A DNA stretch of 64,000 nt from Acidobacteriaceae bacterium KBS 146 (GTDB taxonomy: Bacteria > Acidobacteriota > Terriglobia > Terriglobales > Acidobacteriaceae), in NCBI GenBank assembly GCA_000688615.1, contig JHVA01000001.1, positions 1,054,001 through 1,118,000 on the forward strand. The letters are read 5' to 3'. Under the pieces are notes generated by a model, which did not search any database, was not told where the DNA came from, and worked only from the letters and a program-made list of their open reading frames with translations. How positions within the stretch are numbered: position 1 is the stretch's first letter; every line of letters begins with the position of its first letter. The translations under genes were made by a program, and so were the position numbers. Shown here piece after piece: positions 16,348 through 25,622 of this stretch.

Positions 16348-19300
16348 TCATTGCACATGCAGGCTCATCCTGATCGTCTGTGTTGCGTTCCCATTTGTTG
16401 CCTGTACGGTAAGCGGATAGACTCCTGACGGAGTACCGTGGTTTGAATTACTTCCACATCCACTGATGCTCGATAGCATGATCAGGAGAATGCATCCTAG
16501 AAGCGGATAGCGAATTCTCGCACGCTGAAGAATTGTAATCGCCAGAGTAGCCATTAGAAGCATCAAAAAACAACCTAATCTTCCGATCCACGAAGACGGT
16601 AAGCCTCCGATCATTCCCGCAGAGTGCACTTGTGGAGAGGTTGTCACATTTACTGTCACACGGGACTGACTGACTCCGTCCAGCGTAATCGATTGGTTAG
16701 AGATGTCACAGTTCGCACCTTCTGGCGCGCCAGTACAAGCAAGTGAAAGAGTGCCATTGAATCCGCCCGTTGGGGTGGCGGCGATCGAGTAAGAAGTGTT
16801 GCCCCCTGCTGTGACAGTCGCCGAAGAAGGAAGCGCCGAAAGAGAGAACCCCTTAGGACCACAACCGAGAACCACATTACTCTGCCCGATAAGCCTATTG
16901 GCACCGTCGGTGCTAACGCCACTTCCACTCGACGCCATGAGTTCCTGAATGTATGTTCCTAATGCAGCTTCTGCGGTTTCCGTCTGCCCTTGCTGGAAGG
17001 CTTGCAAGGATGCATCCAGAGATGTAAGCAAGGTGCTCCGTAGTGTGCTGTCAGTGACACCAGTATTCTTTGTGGAGTTTATCAAGGCTTGCACAAAGTT
17101 CACCGAATCGAGACTAACGTTTGTTGTTGCGCTAGCCTGAACGGCAGGTGAGTTGGCAATCCAGGCCCTCGCATAGAGCGTTTGAGCGCCACAGGCAGAG
17201 GGGAGGAAGAACGTCCGATGATAGTAGCTCACATCGGGATCCATGTAGGCGATCTTCTGAACATCGACCAATTTTCCGTCTTTCGTGGGGTCCCCATCGT
17301 AGTAAGCGATATTCACGGATTTCATCTGGCCCCCAGTCGTCTCCAACGCAGCGACGACTTTGGTCCTTTGCCCAAGCGACACTTGAGCACTCGTGGAAAG
17401 AGAGAGGCTCTTCAACGAAGCCCTTCCAAAGACCGCTTGCGGCGGAGCACCTGCGGGCAGAATCTGGAAAAACTGGTGCACTGGATACATGCCGACATTA
17501 TTGCTGTGCTCTTCGGTCGCCACCTGAGTAATTTGCGTAAGGCCAGAAGCGGGAACAGCGGTTAGACCATGGTCCTGCATCTCAGCAACTGGATTACCGT
17601 TTGCGTCCTGCATCCAAGCCACGACCCAAAAGACCATCTGGACGTTGCCACTTTGGACGGCAGGAAATTGAGTAGGCAGAAAATCCACGCTGGCGAGCCT
17701 CCAATTAGGAGCGCCATTTCCGTCTGGAGATTCGAAACCTGCGATGGACTGAATAATTTGGTCCTGTCCAATTTGAAAACTGTCACCGCATAGATCGCCG
17801 CCGTTGCATACGGAACCGGTCTTCCAATTGATGCAACTCTTCGCGCGGGAGCCGTTGGCACTGCAATAAAGCTGGCCGTAGAAGCGCACGTGAACTGGCG
17901 CTGTCGTGTCGACCAGACTGTAGTTATAGACACGGGTGGTGAGGGACAGCGCATCGTCAGCATTGGCCACTGCGAGATTAGGGCCTGAGGGAAGACTGAG
18001 AGAGTTGAATCCTCCCGCGCTCTTTTTGGCGATATAGAAACCCTTCATCGTATAGAACTGCTGGTCAATCGGAACTGCGGCTGCAGGATTCTGAGGATAC
18101 GTACGGTCGGTTGGGTTGAACATCACCGACTGATTACTCCGCGTCCAACTCCAGCGCTCCGGATGGTTCAACGCGACGTCTGGCTTGGTATAGATTTGGG
18201 TCCACCAACTCGCGTTTCCGGAGCAATTCAAATTGCTGTTCTGATTTCCATTGAGAGGGTTAGCAATATATCCGGTAAAAAGCGGACCAGTGCCGCCAAC
18301 GTCGATGGGCTTCCCGTCAGGGTCGCTGACAGGAATACAACCAGATATTTGCCCGGATGTACATGCATTCTCAGAGGCGGGGTTCTTTTTACTCTTGAGG
18401 CCGAAGATATATTGGCCAAACCCATAGTTACAGCATTGTGACAAGTATCCAAAATCCGGTGTAGTAACAGCAATGCCTTGAGAAGAGCTAAGGGATGAGA
18501 TCGATTCATTGAGTGTATTGAGAGAAGTATTAGCTGCGATGTCCAAGCTGTAGTTAAATTCCGCGCCATCCTCTCCTTCCACCCCAGCTCCCTCGGAGTA
18601 GCTCATTGAAAGCTCATCGGAGAAGGAGTTTGTTGAGCCACTACTGTGGCTACCGCTGCTACCTTGATTCCATGTGGTGGTCGCACTCGTGCCTCCGGTG
18701 CCTAACGCCATACAGGTAGGCGTTTGCGTCAATGGCGCGACACTATCAGTAAACCGATTCTGGAGCTGTGCTTCATTCCAGGGGTAGGACAGCACATTGC
18801 CGTATTCGTGGACCGGTTGATACCAATCCTGTCCGCTGCTGTCTGCGTTGTTGTACGTCACATTGTCGGGAACGGAAAAGACAACATAGGGAGGACCTTT
18901 CGAAGTATCTATCGGACAGTTTGTGTCGCATCCTAAAACCGGATAGTAATAGACATTCATGTCTCTCTCGGTATAGAGGATGTGGTCGGTGAAGCCGGTG
19001 GTAACGCTCAGATTTGAGCTCGTCCCCTTATACGTGTCATAGCTATTTTTTACCGTGTTGTCGTGCGCAGCTTTGACTGTATTCTTGATGCTTTCGCTGG
19101 CGTTCTCCAAACCGTCGTTGAAGCTGGCGCTTTCGGATGCAGTTTGTTTGACAGAGATTCCCCAGCTCGTGGTACTAGCCTGCTTCGCCGAGCCGCTGGA
19201 GCTGGAATCAAACTTAAAAATGGTGTCGAACCCCAAAGCGCTTACTGAGGGCGGCGGATCGGGATCCACCGAAACGTTCAGAAGACATGGCGTAAGAGGA

Positions 19301-21078
19301 TCATTGCATCCCGTCTGGTTGATCTGATTCAAATCCAGGTTCTTGGGCGGGATCCAATCCACATGCATGGGGGGAATGGCCAGCACGACGTCGGGCTGAA
19401 TCTGAGAGGTTATTCTGGCAATGGTTGGCGCCCCCAAACGCAGCGACCTTCCCTGCGTGTCGCCGGGGACGAGAATGTCTGCACGCGGTGGACTGTTCTG
19501 ATCTACCACCAATGGAACTCCTGAACTGTTATCGCTTTTCTGCTTGAGCCAATCCGTCCTCCTGTTCAATGGAACCGAAAATGGCGATGGCACATTAACG
19601 TCGAATATATTGATGTGTGGTTGCCACGTAAGCGTGATGGGCATGAGCACGAGTTCATAGGTTTCGACCTGCAGTGTAGGATTGTGCGATCCATCGGAAT
19701 TCAGATTGTCAAAGTTTCCGATTGATATGTTTTGCAGAAGCTCGGGCCCATCAGAATATTTCCGTTCAGTCTCCGATTCCCAATCGAAACTATCGAGCTT
19801 GTCGTTCTGCACAAAGGTGCCAATTTCGATATAGCTTGCGCCGTCATTCGTCTTAATTCCAAGAATCAGCTGCTCGCTCACCAATTGCGGCCAGTGGGCC
19901 AGTTGTGCTGCATGCGCGATTGCGCCACTGGATCCGTGTTTGTCGTTGAACCGGAAGTATGGTGTGCCAACCGAAGCGCTCGTCTGTTGCACGATCTGAG
20001 GCGTAAATGTGCCGTCTTGATTGGCAGTAATAAGGATAGGAACAATGCTATATCCGAAGTCAGCCTGATGACCGTCATATTTGTCGATCTGGCCGAAGAT
20101 GATCAGATCAGCGTTCGTTACGCCAGGACTCTGATTGCGAAAACGGCCAGCCGCCAGCGCCACCTGGCCGGACACCATAGTGAAGGTCGGCAGCTTCATG
20201 GTGTTGGTCTGGGTAATCGAGAGTTTCTTGGGATCAACTGAGTAGAACACCACAGTTTGGGAGTCGGTAAGCAAGGCTGCGATCTCATCGCGGCCATCGC
20301 CATTGAAGTCGCCTACGACGATGGTGCTGGCCAACGGCACCAGATCAGTGTCGCCATAAAGTTCCGGACCTTCAATCGGCTGCGCTTCCGTTTTAGGGTC
20401 TTCGGCAGTAAACACCTTCATGCCCCATTCTGTAGGTTGATCTTTCCTGACCGAGGCATAGAACACCAGGGGATCGGCAAGTCCGTCACCGTTAAAGTCG
20501 CCCATGACCACCCGGGTAAAGACAGTACCCCCCGGACGGAAGCGGCTGCTTAGCTGAGTTGCATTCTGAAAACCGCTGAGCGGGTCGAAGAGCGACAGTA
20601 ACCAATTCGTCGGACTCTGAGTGCCATTGTCTATGGCATTCAGCACCGCCAACATGTCGCTCTTGGTGTTGTACATTCTGCCAACAGCTTCCGAGGCCAC
20701 CGCTCCGCCTGTGGGATCAAAATTACCGTTTGGATAGGAGTTGCTAATCGTCGTTGCCTGCGGCGTTCCGGAAAGTTTGGAGTTTTCCGTGTTCGCAGTG
20801 ACCAACGATGTCGTCACCACGCCACCCTGATTCCTAACCTGTAACATCACCAAGTCGTCATTTTCCAGAAGGTAGTGCATGCCTCCACTAACGTCGGTGA
20901 CACCGGCCATGTTTGGAGCTCCCGGGTCAGACTTTTGGGCGTAAAGATCCGCACAGCTAACTACACCGAAACAGACTATTAAGGATGTTACCTTTGCACT
21001 GAATTTCACCCGACTCGAGCCCTTTTTCACGCGCGTTCTCCCATGCGCTTGGAGTTCCCTACTTGGCGCATAATTCAT
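16348..21078 (-). CDS. Very large secreted FG-GAP/VCBS-repeat protein with C-terminal anchor
   Basis: About 1576 residues. I start at MNYAPSREL because a signal peptide (SLIVCFGVVSCADLYAQ) follows; the longer frame adds 26 residues. FG-GAP calcium-binding repeats are seen as GDFNGDGLADPL (about 193-204) and GDFNGDGRDEIA (about 256-267), as in the beta-propeller of integrin-like surface proteins. The middle is a long Ser/Asn/Thr-rich region. The C-terminus carries an Ig-like repeat (GTLSLACTGAPEGANCDISN), a hydrophobic segment (FLMLLMATLAITILQ), a second one ending in a Cys (IMLSSISGCGSNSN) and the tail GVYPLTVQATNGNATQT, a pattern common in acidobacterial surface proteins. Function is likely adhesive or scaffolding; unproven. 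Confidence 0.85.
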   Translation of the reverse strand: MNYAPSRELQAHGRTRVKKGSSRVKFSAKVTSLIVCFGVVSCADLYAQKSDPGAPNMAGVTDVSGGMHYLLENDDLVMLQVRNQGGVVTTSLVTANTENSKLSGTPQATTISNSYPNGNFDPTGGAVASEAVGRMYNTKSDMLAVLNAIDNGTQSPTNWLLSLFDPLSGFQNATQLSSRFRPGGTVFTRVVMGDFNGDGLADPLVFYASVRKDQPTEWGMKVFTAEDPKTEAQPIEGPELYGDTDLVPLASTIVVGDFNGDGRDEIAALLTDSQTVVFYSVDPKKLSITQTNTMKLPTFTMVSGQVALAAGRFRNQSPGVTNADLIIFGQIDKYDGHQADFGYSIVPILITANQDGTFTPQIVQQTSASVGTPYFRFNDKHGSSGAIAHAAQLAHWPQLVSEQLILGIKTNDGASYIEIGTFVQNDKLDSFDWESETERKYSDGPELLQNISIGNFDNLNSDGSHNPTLQVETYELVLMPITLTWQPHINIFDVNVPSPFSVPLNRRTDWLKQKSDNSSGVPLVVDQNSPPRADILVPGDTQGRSLRLGAPTIARITSQIQPDVVLAIPPMHVDWIPPKNLDLNQINQTGCNDPLTPCLLNVSVDPDPPPSVSALGFDTIFKFDSSSSGSAKQASTTSWGISVKQTASESASFNDGLENASESIKNTVKAAHDNTVKNSYDTYKGTSSNLSVTTGFTDHILYTERDMNVYYYPVLGCDTNCPIDTSKGPPYVVFSVPDNVTYNNADSSGQDWYQPVHEYGNVLSYPWNEAQLQNRFTDSVAPLTQTPTCMALGTGGTSATTTWNQGSSGSHSSGSTNSFSDELSMSYSEGAGVEGEDGAEFNYSLDIAANTSLNTLNESISSLSSSQGIAVTTPDFGYLSQCCNYGFGQYIFGLKSKKNPASENACTSGQISGCIPVSDPDGKPIDVGGTGPLFTGYIANPLNGNQNSNLNCSGNASWWTQIYTKPDVALNHPERWSWTRSNQSVMFNPTDRTYPQNPAAAVPIDQQFYTMKGFYIAKKSAGGFNSLSLPSGPNLAVANADDALSLTTRVYNYSLVDTTAPVHVRFYGQLYCSANGSRAKSCINWKTGSVCNGGDLCGDSFQIGQDQIIQSIAGFESPDGNGAPNWRLASVDFLPTQFPAVQSGNVQMVFWVVAWMQDANGNPVAEMQDHGLTAVPASGLTQITQVATEEHSNNVGMYPVHQFFQILPAGAPPQAVFGRASLKSLSLSTSAQVSLGQRTKVVAALETTGGQMKSVNIAYYDGDPTKDGKLVDVQKIAYMDPDVSYYHRTFFLPSACGAQTLYARAWIANSPAVQASATTNVSLDSVNFVQALINSTKNTGVTDSTLRSTLLTSLDASLQAFQQGQTETAEAALGTYIQELMASSGSGVSTDGANRLIGQSNVVLGCGPKGFSLSALPSSATVTAGGNTSYSIAATPTGGFNGTLSLACTGAPEGANCDISNQSITLDGVSQSRVTVNVTTSPQVHSAGMIGGLPSSWIGRLGCFLMLLMATLAITILQRARIRYPLLGCILLIMLSSISGCGSNSNHGTPSGVYPLTVQATNGNATQTIRMSLHVQ

Positions 21079-21287
21079 ACTTGGTAATGCACGGTAGTAA
21101 CACACAATAAGGAGACTTCTTCGTGAATGGAAGCTACGAGGGGTTACAAATATCATGTAACCATGATTTTTCAGTCATTTACCAGAAGTGTTACAACCGC
21201 TTACTCTGGTAACATGCTCCAAATAAAACATTCTGATTTATCGGGCTGAGTCCAATACGGCCTCACACTAATCGGAACCCTGTTGAT

Positions 21288-23597
21288 ATGAGCACTGAAT
21301 TGATCGACACAGGTGAGAATCGCGATCTGCAAATTCGAGTTGCCCTGTCCGCAATCCTTTCCAGCGCTGGCTTTGCAGCTTCGCCAGGATTGAGTCGGCT
21401 GCTGATCTTTTTGGTAGAGGAGGATTTATCTAATCGCTCGGAAGATCTAAAAGAGACATACATTGCCCACATGCTTTACCACCGTCCCGCGACGTATGAT
21501 CCGAAACTCGATTCAATAGTACGAGTCTCTGTGAATCGGCTTCGCAGTCGGCTGCAGGAATACTACGCAGATAATCCAATGGCTTCTCCGCGTATCGAAC
21601 TTCGAGCCGGCTCCTACGTTCCTTTTTATGAATTCAATCCCCAGCATTCTGCTCCAGAGGAGCCCCACTCGGCGAGAACCGAGAACCCCACTGCGGATAC
21701 ACAAGAAGTTTATGGAAAAAACCGCATTCCCCTGCAGCACGCGCCTGTCTCTTTTTTAGAGAGCGACGAATCCGATCAAAATTCAACCGTCCGACTCACG
21801 AGTTGGCGTAATCGTCGATGGGCATCTTTTATCATTTCTGCGCTCGTGGTCGGCGCGGTCATCACCATAACCATCTTCCGAAAAAGAACCTATCAGGCAG
21901 AGGTCTGGACTGGAAAACCTTTTTCAAGTTTGGGTGGACAAGAAGAATTTCCAGCGATCTCTCCCGACGGCTCGCAGTTGGCCTTCAGTTGGACCGAGCA
22001 CCTTGGCGCATCTCCTCATATTTATCTGCAAATGTTGAATGAACACATCCCAAAACGTTTGACGTCCAGCGACGATGGGGAGAGTCGGCCTGCCTGGTCG
22101 CCCGATGGCAAATCAATCGCGTTTATCCACGTCCTCGACCCAAACAGGACAGAGGTCATGGTGAAATCGCTGCAAGATGGAAGTGAGATAAAGGTCGCTG
22201 ATCTTCATGGCAGTTATCCCTGGCTATGCACGATACCCCGTCTCAGCTGGGCTCCAGACGGCACGAAAATCTATACCAGTGGAAGCATCGGAACGAAGGA
22301 ACCTTGTGCGTTGATCGCGCTCAATATAAGAACGCGAAGCCTGCAGCCCCTTTCCCAGCCACCTCCGGGTAGCATCGGCGACCTTGAGGCTGCCGTCTCG
22401 CCCGATGGCAAGCAAGTAGCGTTTCTGAGGAATGCGGGCACCTTGGGCGGAGATATTTATGTCGCGTCGGCAGACAGCGGTGCAGCGCGGCGTATTACCT
22501 TTGACAATCGCGACATTATGGGCTTTTGCTGGGTTCCTGATGGTAGTGGTTTCATCGTATCTTCCCGTCGACAAGACGGGGTCCCCAAACTGTGGCGGAT
22601 TTCGTTGGACGGAAGGTTAATGAGACCCCTAACTGATGGTCTGACACTTGCAGCTTTTCCGTCCATTTCATCGCAGGGTGATCGTATCGCATTTACCACC
22701 TACCATACGACTGCGAGCATCTGGAAGGTTGAAAAGGAATCGGAGAAGCTGCTTATTTCTGACCGAAGCTCTAACTCAACTCCACAGCTTTCGCCCGATG
22801 GTAGGTCCGTTGTATATCGCAGTGACCGAACCGGGTCCTTTGAGCTATGGCTCAGCAAGCTCGATGGCAAGAGTGGTATTCGCCTGACCGATTTCAAGGG
22901 ACCAATGGTAAACAACCCGCGCTGGTCTCCAGATGGTTCTTGGATTGCTTTCGAATGCAGGCCTCAAGGCCAGAGCGATATCTGCCTTATTAGGCCCTCT
23001 CGTCCGACCCAAACCCGTGTGTTAAATCGGTGGACATCGAACGAAATCTTTCCAAGCTGGTCCAGTGATGGAAAGAGTATTTATTTCACATCGAATCATT
23101 CCGGCCAATGGGAGATATATCAGCAGGCTATCGCCGGTGGCGACCCCATAGCGATCACTCACGATGGCGGCATGCGAGCCCTTCAATCACCCGATGGCCG
23201 GTGGCTCTATATTTTCCGCGGTGAAGACTCCGGAAAGCTTGTGAGAATTCCGGTAGCTGATCAACCGCCGCGTCGTGAGGAGATAGAGAAGCCAGAGATA
23301 ATTTCGAGTAGATTCGGTCCGGATATGCTTGGCCGATGGGATGTCTATCAGGATGGAGTTATGTACCTGATGCCATCTAAGCCTAACGAGTCTTCCGATT
23401 CACTCAGTAAAGAACGAATTATCTCCATCAATGGAGATACAACAGCAAGTCAGATTAGGACTAGTGTGGCCGGGCCTTCACCTGCAGGGGATCTTGTTTT
23501 CTCGACGGCAGCAAACGGAAAATTTGCCGTCTATGTGAAGCAGGAGCTGAAAGAAGGCGACATTGAATTTCTCGTTCTCGAATCTTCGCGGCGATAG
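21288..23597 (+). CDS. Membrane-anchored PD40 beta-propeller protein with conserved N-terminal domain
   Basis: A 769-residue protein. Residues 15-115 form a cytoplasmic domain with LKETYIAHMLYHRPATYDP and IVRVSVNRLRSRLQEYY and ending GSYVPFYEF, a module I know from many acidobacterial proteins, where it precedes a transmembrane helix. The helix here is about 178-197. The rest is a TolB/WD40-like PD40 propeller with at least six blades (ISPDGSQLAFSW, WSPDGKSIAFIH, VSPDGKQVAFLR, LSPDGRSVVYRS, WSPDGSWIAFE, WSSDGKSIYFTS) outside the membrane. The architecture resembles a transmembrane sensor or regulator of the CadC type; the N-terminal DNA-binding role is inference. It is divergent from the FG-GAP gene. 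Confidence 0.85.
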   Translation: MSTELIDTGENRDLQIRVALSAILSSAGFAASPGLSRLLIFLVEEDLSNRSEDLKETYIAHMLYHRPATYDPKLDSIVRVSVNRLRSRLQEYYADNPMASPRIELRAGSYVPFYEFNPQHSAPEEPHSARTENPTADTQEVYGKNRIPLQHAPVSFLESDESDQNSTVRLTSWRNRRWASFIISALVVGAVITITIFRKRTYQAEVWTGKPFSSLGGQEEFPAISPDGSQLAFSWTEHLGASPHIYLQMLNEHIPKRLTSSDDGESRPAWSPDGKSIAFIHVLDPNRTEVMVKSLQDGSEIKVADLHGSYPWLCTIPRLSWAPDGTKIYTSGSIGTKEPCALIALNIRTRSLQPLSQPPPGSIGDLEAAVSPDGKQVAFLRNAGTLGGDIYVASADSGAARRITFDNRDIMGFCWVPDGSGFIVSSRRQDGVPKLWRISLDGRLMRPLTDGLTLAAFPSISSQGDRIAFTTYHTTASIWKVEKESEKLLISDRSSNSTPQLSPDGRSVVYRSDRTGSFELWLSKLDGKSGIRLTDFKGPMVNNPRWSPDGSWIAFECRPQGQSDICLIRPSRPTQTRVLNRWTSNEIFPSWSSDGKSIYFTSNHSGQWEIYQQAIAGGDPIAITHDGGMRALQSPDGRWLYIFRGEDSGKLVRIPVADQPPRREEIEKPEIISSRFGPDMLGRWDVYQDGVMYLMPSKPNESSDSLSKERIISINGDTTASQIRTSVAGPSPAGDLVFSTAANGKFAVYVKQELKEGDIEFLVLESSRR

Positions 23598-23694
23598 ATT
23601 ACGGCCTGTTATTCCGGATTCTTTCCTAGTCCGCAACCATGTCTGTCGCTCTCACAGCCGTGGCTAGACTTGGCGAGCTCGAAGTGACATCACC

Positions 23695-24540
23695 TTACAA
23701 TATCTGTGCCTTCCAGGACTCTAATCGCTTGATCGCAATGTGGACATCCGCACTCCTTTGGTTGCCATTTGGTTCTTCGCGTTCTATCGTCAGCGGACCC
23801 TTGTAGTTCATCTGCTTCAACTGACCAATAAAACCAGGAAAGTCTACCTCTCCATCGCCCAAGGCACACTCTTTACCGAGTTCTCCCGTATTGGGGATAG
23901 GCGATCGACCATCCTTACAGTGTACGGACACGACGTGTCGTTGCAGCACTTGAAGCGCCTGCAAAGGATCCCCAGAACCATAGAGGATCATGTTCGCAGG
24001 ATCAAAGTTAATCCTAAGATTTTGACGGTTTACATCTGAGAAGAATTTCAGCAAAACATTTGCAGATTCCTGACCCGTTTCGAGAACAAAATTTTGACCA
24101 TTTTTCGCTGTCAAATCACACAATGTTCGAGCGACCTCAACGAGCTCTACGTATAAGGGCTCCGCCGGATCAGCAGGGATAAATCCAATGTGACAGGAGA
24201 CAGCTCCAATATTGAAGGCCTTCGCGAAGTCTGAGATCTCCTTCGTCCGTGCAATTCGTTCGGAGCGGTATTTGGCGGTTGTAAAGCCAACGGATTCATG
24301 GACTCGCTCGAAGTCAGAATAATCCTCGCCTTTGTAGCAACATACGGCGCTCGTAAGAACTATTGGTGAACTGGCCAACGCAGCTTGCCAAGGTTTTACC
24401 GCGGCTAAGCAGTCAATGGAAGGAGGTATACCAAGCTGAATTGCGCGGAGACCAAATTGCGAAACATACTTTAGAGTAGCTTCAGCTGATTCTTCGGCCC
24501 AAACTACTAAGCCTATCTCCATCGGATCTAATTTTGCCAT
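23695..24540 (-). CDS. Sugar phosphate isomerase/epimerase-like TIM barrel (cytoplasmic)
   Basis: A 281-residue xylose-isomerase-like TIM barrel of the AP-endonuclease-2 superfamily, expected to isomerise, epimerise or hydrate a sugar or keto-sugar with a divalent metal. I start at MAKLDPMEIG: AGGAG lies about five bases upstream, and this start overlaps the end of the upstream oxidoreductase gene by 13 bases. Likely metal or active-site motifs are VSCHIGF, VLETGQE, INFDPANMILYGSGDP, VHCKDG and LTIEREE. The barrel at 50589-51518 shares the last four motifs closely. No signal peptide is present, unlike the other three TIM-barrel proteins in the window. Co-expression with the Gfo/Idh/MocA gene suggests consecutive steps. 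Confidence 0.87.
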   Translation of the reverse strand: MAKLDPMEIGLVVWAEESAEATLKYVSQFGLRAIQLGIPPSIDCLAAVKPWQAALASSPIVLTSAVCCYKGEDYSDFERVHESVGFTTAKYRSERIARTKEISDFAKAFNIGAVSCHIGFIPADPAEPLYVELVEVARTLCDLTAKNGQNFVLETGQESANVLLKFFSDVNRQNLRINFDPANMILYGSGDPLQALQVLQRHVVSVHCKDGRSPIPNTGELGKECALGDGEVDFPGFIGQLKQMNYKGPLTIEREEPNGNQRSADVHIAIKRLESWKAQIL

Positions 24541-25508
24541 GCCTGCTCCTGTCCACCTGCTTCGCGTGATCGTTTCAATAAGAGTGAGAGTTTTACAGCT
24601 TGCGCGGATTCGAGTGGAAGGCATTCCGATGGTGGCGCATTGTTTCGGCAACACTCAGTGAAATAAGCAATCTCTTCCAGGTATGGATCCTGTTCTGGGA
24701 TCTCGACCACAGTTTCGACGCCGCTAACAGTTTTGGTCATCCGATTGTCTCGATATACCAGTTGTTGGTCGGGAGTATTGATCTCAAAACTGGCAGAGAA
24801 TTCAGCATCGGGCGCAAGCCAGCCGCCTTCGATGGCCACGTTTAAGCCCGATTCATAATGGAGTATTCCCTTTAGTGTATCGACCGGTCCCATGCTGGCA
24901 GTGCTCACCGATTTAGGCTGCCCGAAAAAATGAAGGGCCTGATCTACATCATGGCTCAACAGATCGAGAATCGCGCCCCCACTTAGCTTTTCCTGACTAA
25001 GCCATCCTCCCCACTGCGGATAACCTGTGCTACGACGCAGTATGCATCGAGTCACCGCCTGACTACCGGTCTCAGAAATAAATTGAGCGGCATAACGATA
25101 GGGGTACATGAATCGAAGAACCTGACCAATCATAAAGATGCGATCACTCTTTTCAGCGGCATCCATCAACTGTTCGCACTCAGAGAAGGTCAAAGCCATC
25201 GGCTTTTCGCACAATACATGCTTCCCCGCTGAGAGCGCTGCCATAATAACTTCAAAGTGCATGTTTGTCGGGAGACAAATGTCAACTGCCTGGATCTCAG
25301 GATCCGCAACTAGCGCATGCCAATCCGGACTCCAGGAGACTGTTTCTGGTAATGTGCCGGCCGCCAAATCCAAATTGCCACGCCTTGGAGAGTCAGCGGA
25401 TGGGCGCCTACGTGAAGAGACCGCTTTTACTTCGACACCGTGAATTCGCTGCATCGCGGCCAGATGCGCGGCTCCCATGAATCCATAACCAATCAATCCA
25501 AACTTCAT
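24528..25508 (-). CDS. Gfo/Idh/MocA family oxidoreductase
   Basis: A 326-residue NAD(P)-dependent sugar or cyclitol dehydrogenase. The Rossmann fold begins at residue 1 (KFGLIGYGFMGAAHL, GxGxxG). The catalytic Lys of the family is in CEKPMAL, and the substrate-domain motif is GGAILDLLSHDVDQALHFFG with the conserved H-x-x-D. No signal peptide, so it acts in the cytoplasm. It overlaps the downstream isomerase-like gene and lies 114 bases after a TonB-dependent receptor gene, with a hairpin in between. Members of this family oxidise glycosides at C3 in keto-sugar pathways, which would fit the DUF1080 gene further along; the substrate here is not known. Confidence 0.9.
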   Translation of the reverse strand: MKFGLIGYGFMGAAHLAAMQRIHGVEVKAVSSRRRPSADSPRRGNLDLAAGTLPETVSWSPDWHALVADPEIQAVDICLPTNMHFEVIMAALSAGKHVLCEKPMALTFSECEQLMDAAEKSDRIFMIGQVLRFMYPYRYAAQFISETGSQAVTRCILRRSTGYPQWGGWLSQEKLSGGAILDLLSHDVDQALHFFGQPKSVSTASMGPVDTLKGILHYESGLNVAIEGGWLAPDAEFSASFEINTPDQQLVYRDNRMTKTVSGVETVVEIPEQDPYLEEIAYFTECCRNNAPPSECLPLESAQAVKLSLLLKRSREAGGQEQAWQN

Positions 25509-25578
25509 TCTTCATTTTCTCTTACATCTGGAGGTTCGAGGTTATGACTCATGCAAAATTTGTGGAGCAAAATGACCA

Positions 25579-25609
25579 GAGGTGCAGCTCAAGCCACAAG
25601 CTGCACCTC
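25579..25609 (-). terminator. Hairpin between receptor and oxidoreductase genes
   Basis: GAGGTGCAGCT (25579-25589) and AGCTGCACCTC (25599-25609) form a perfect 11-bp stem with a nine-base loop. It lies 14 bases past the receptor stop and upstream of the oxidoreductase gene on the same strand. The following U content is weak (TGGTCATTTTG), so it may be a partial terminator or a 3' end stabiliser that lowers downstream expression. Confidence 0.5.
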
Positions 25610-25622
25610 CTCTGAAGAAGAA

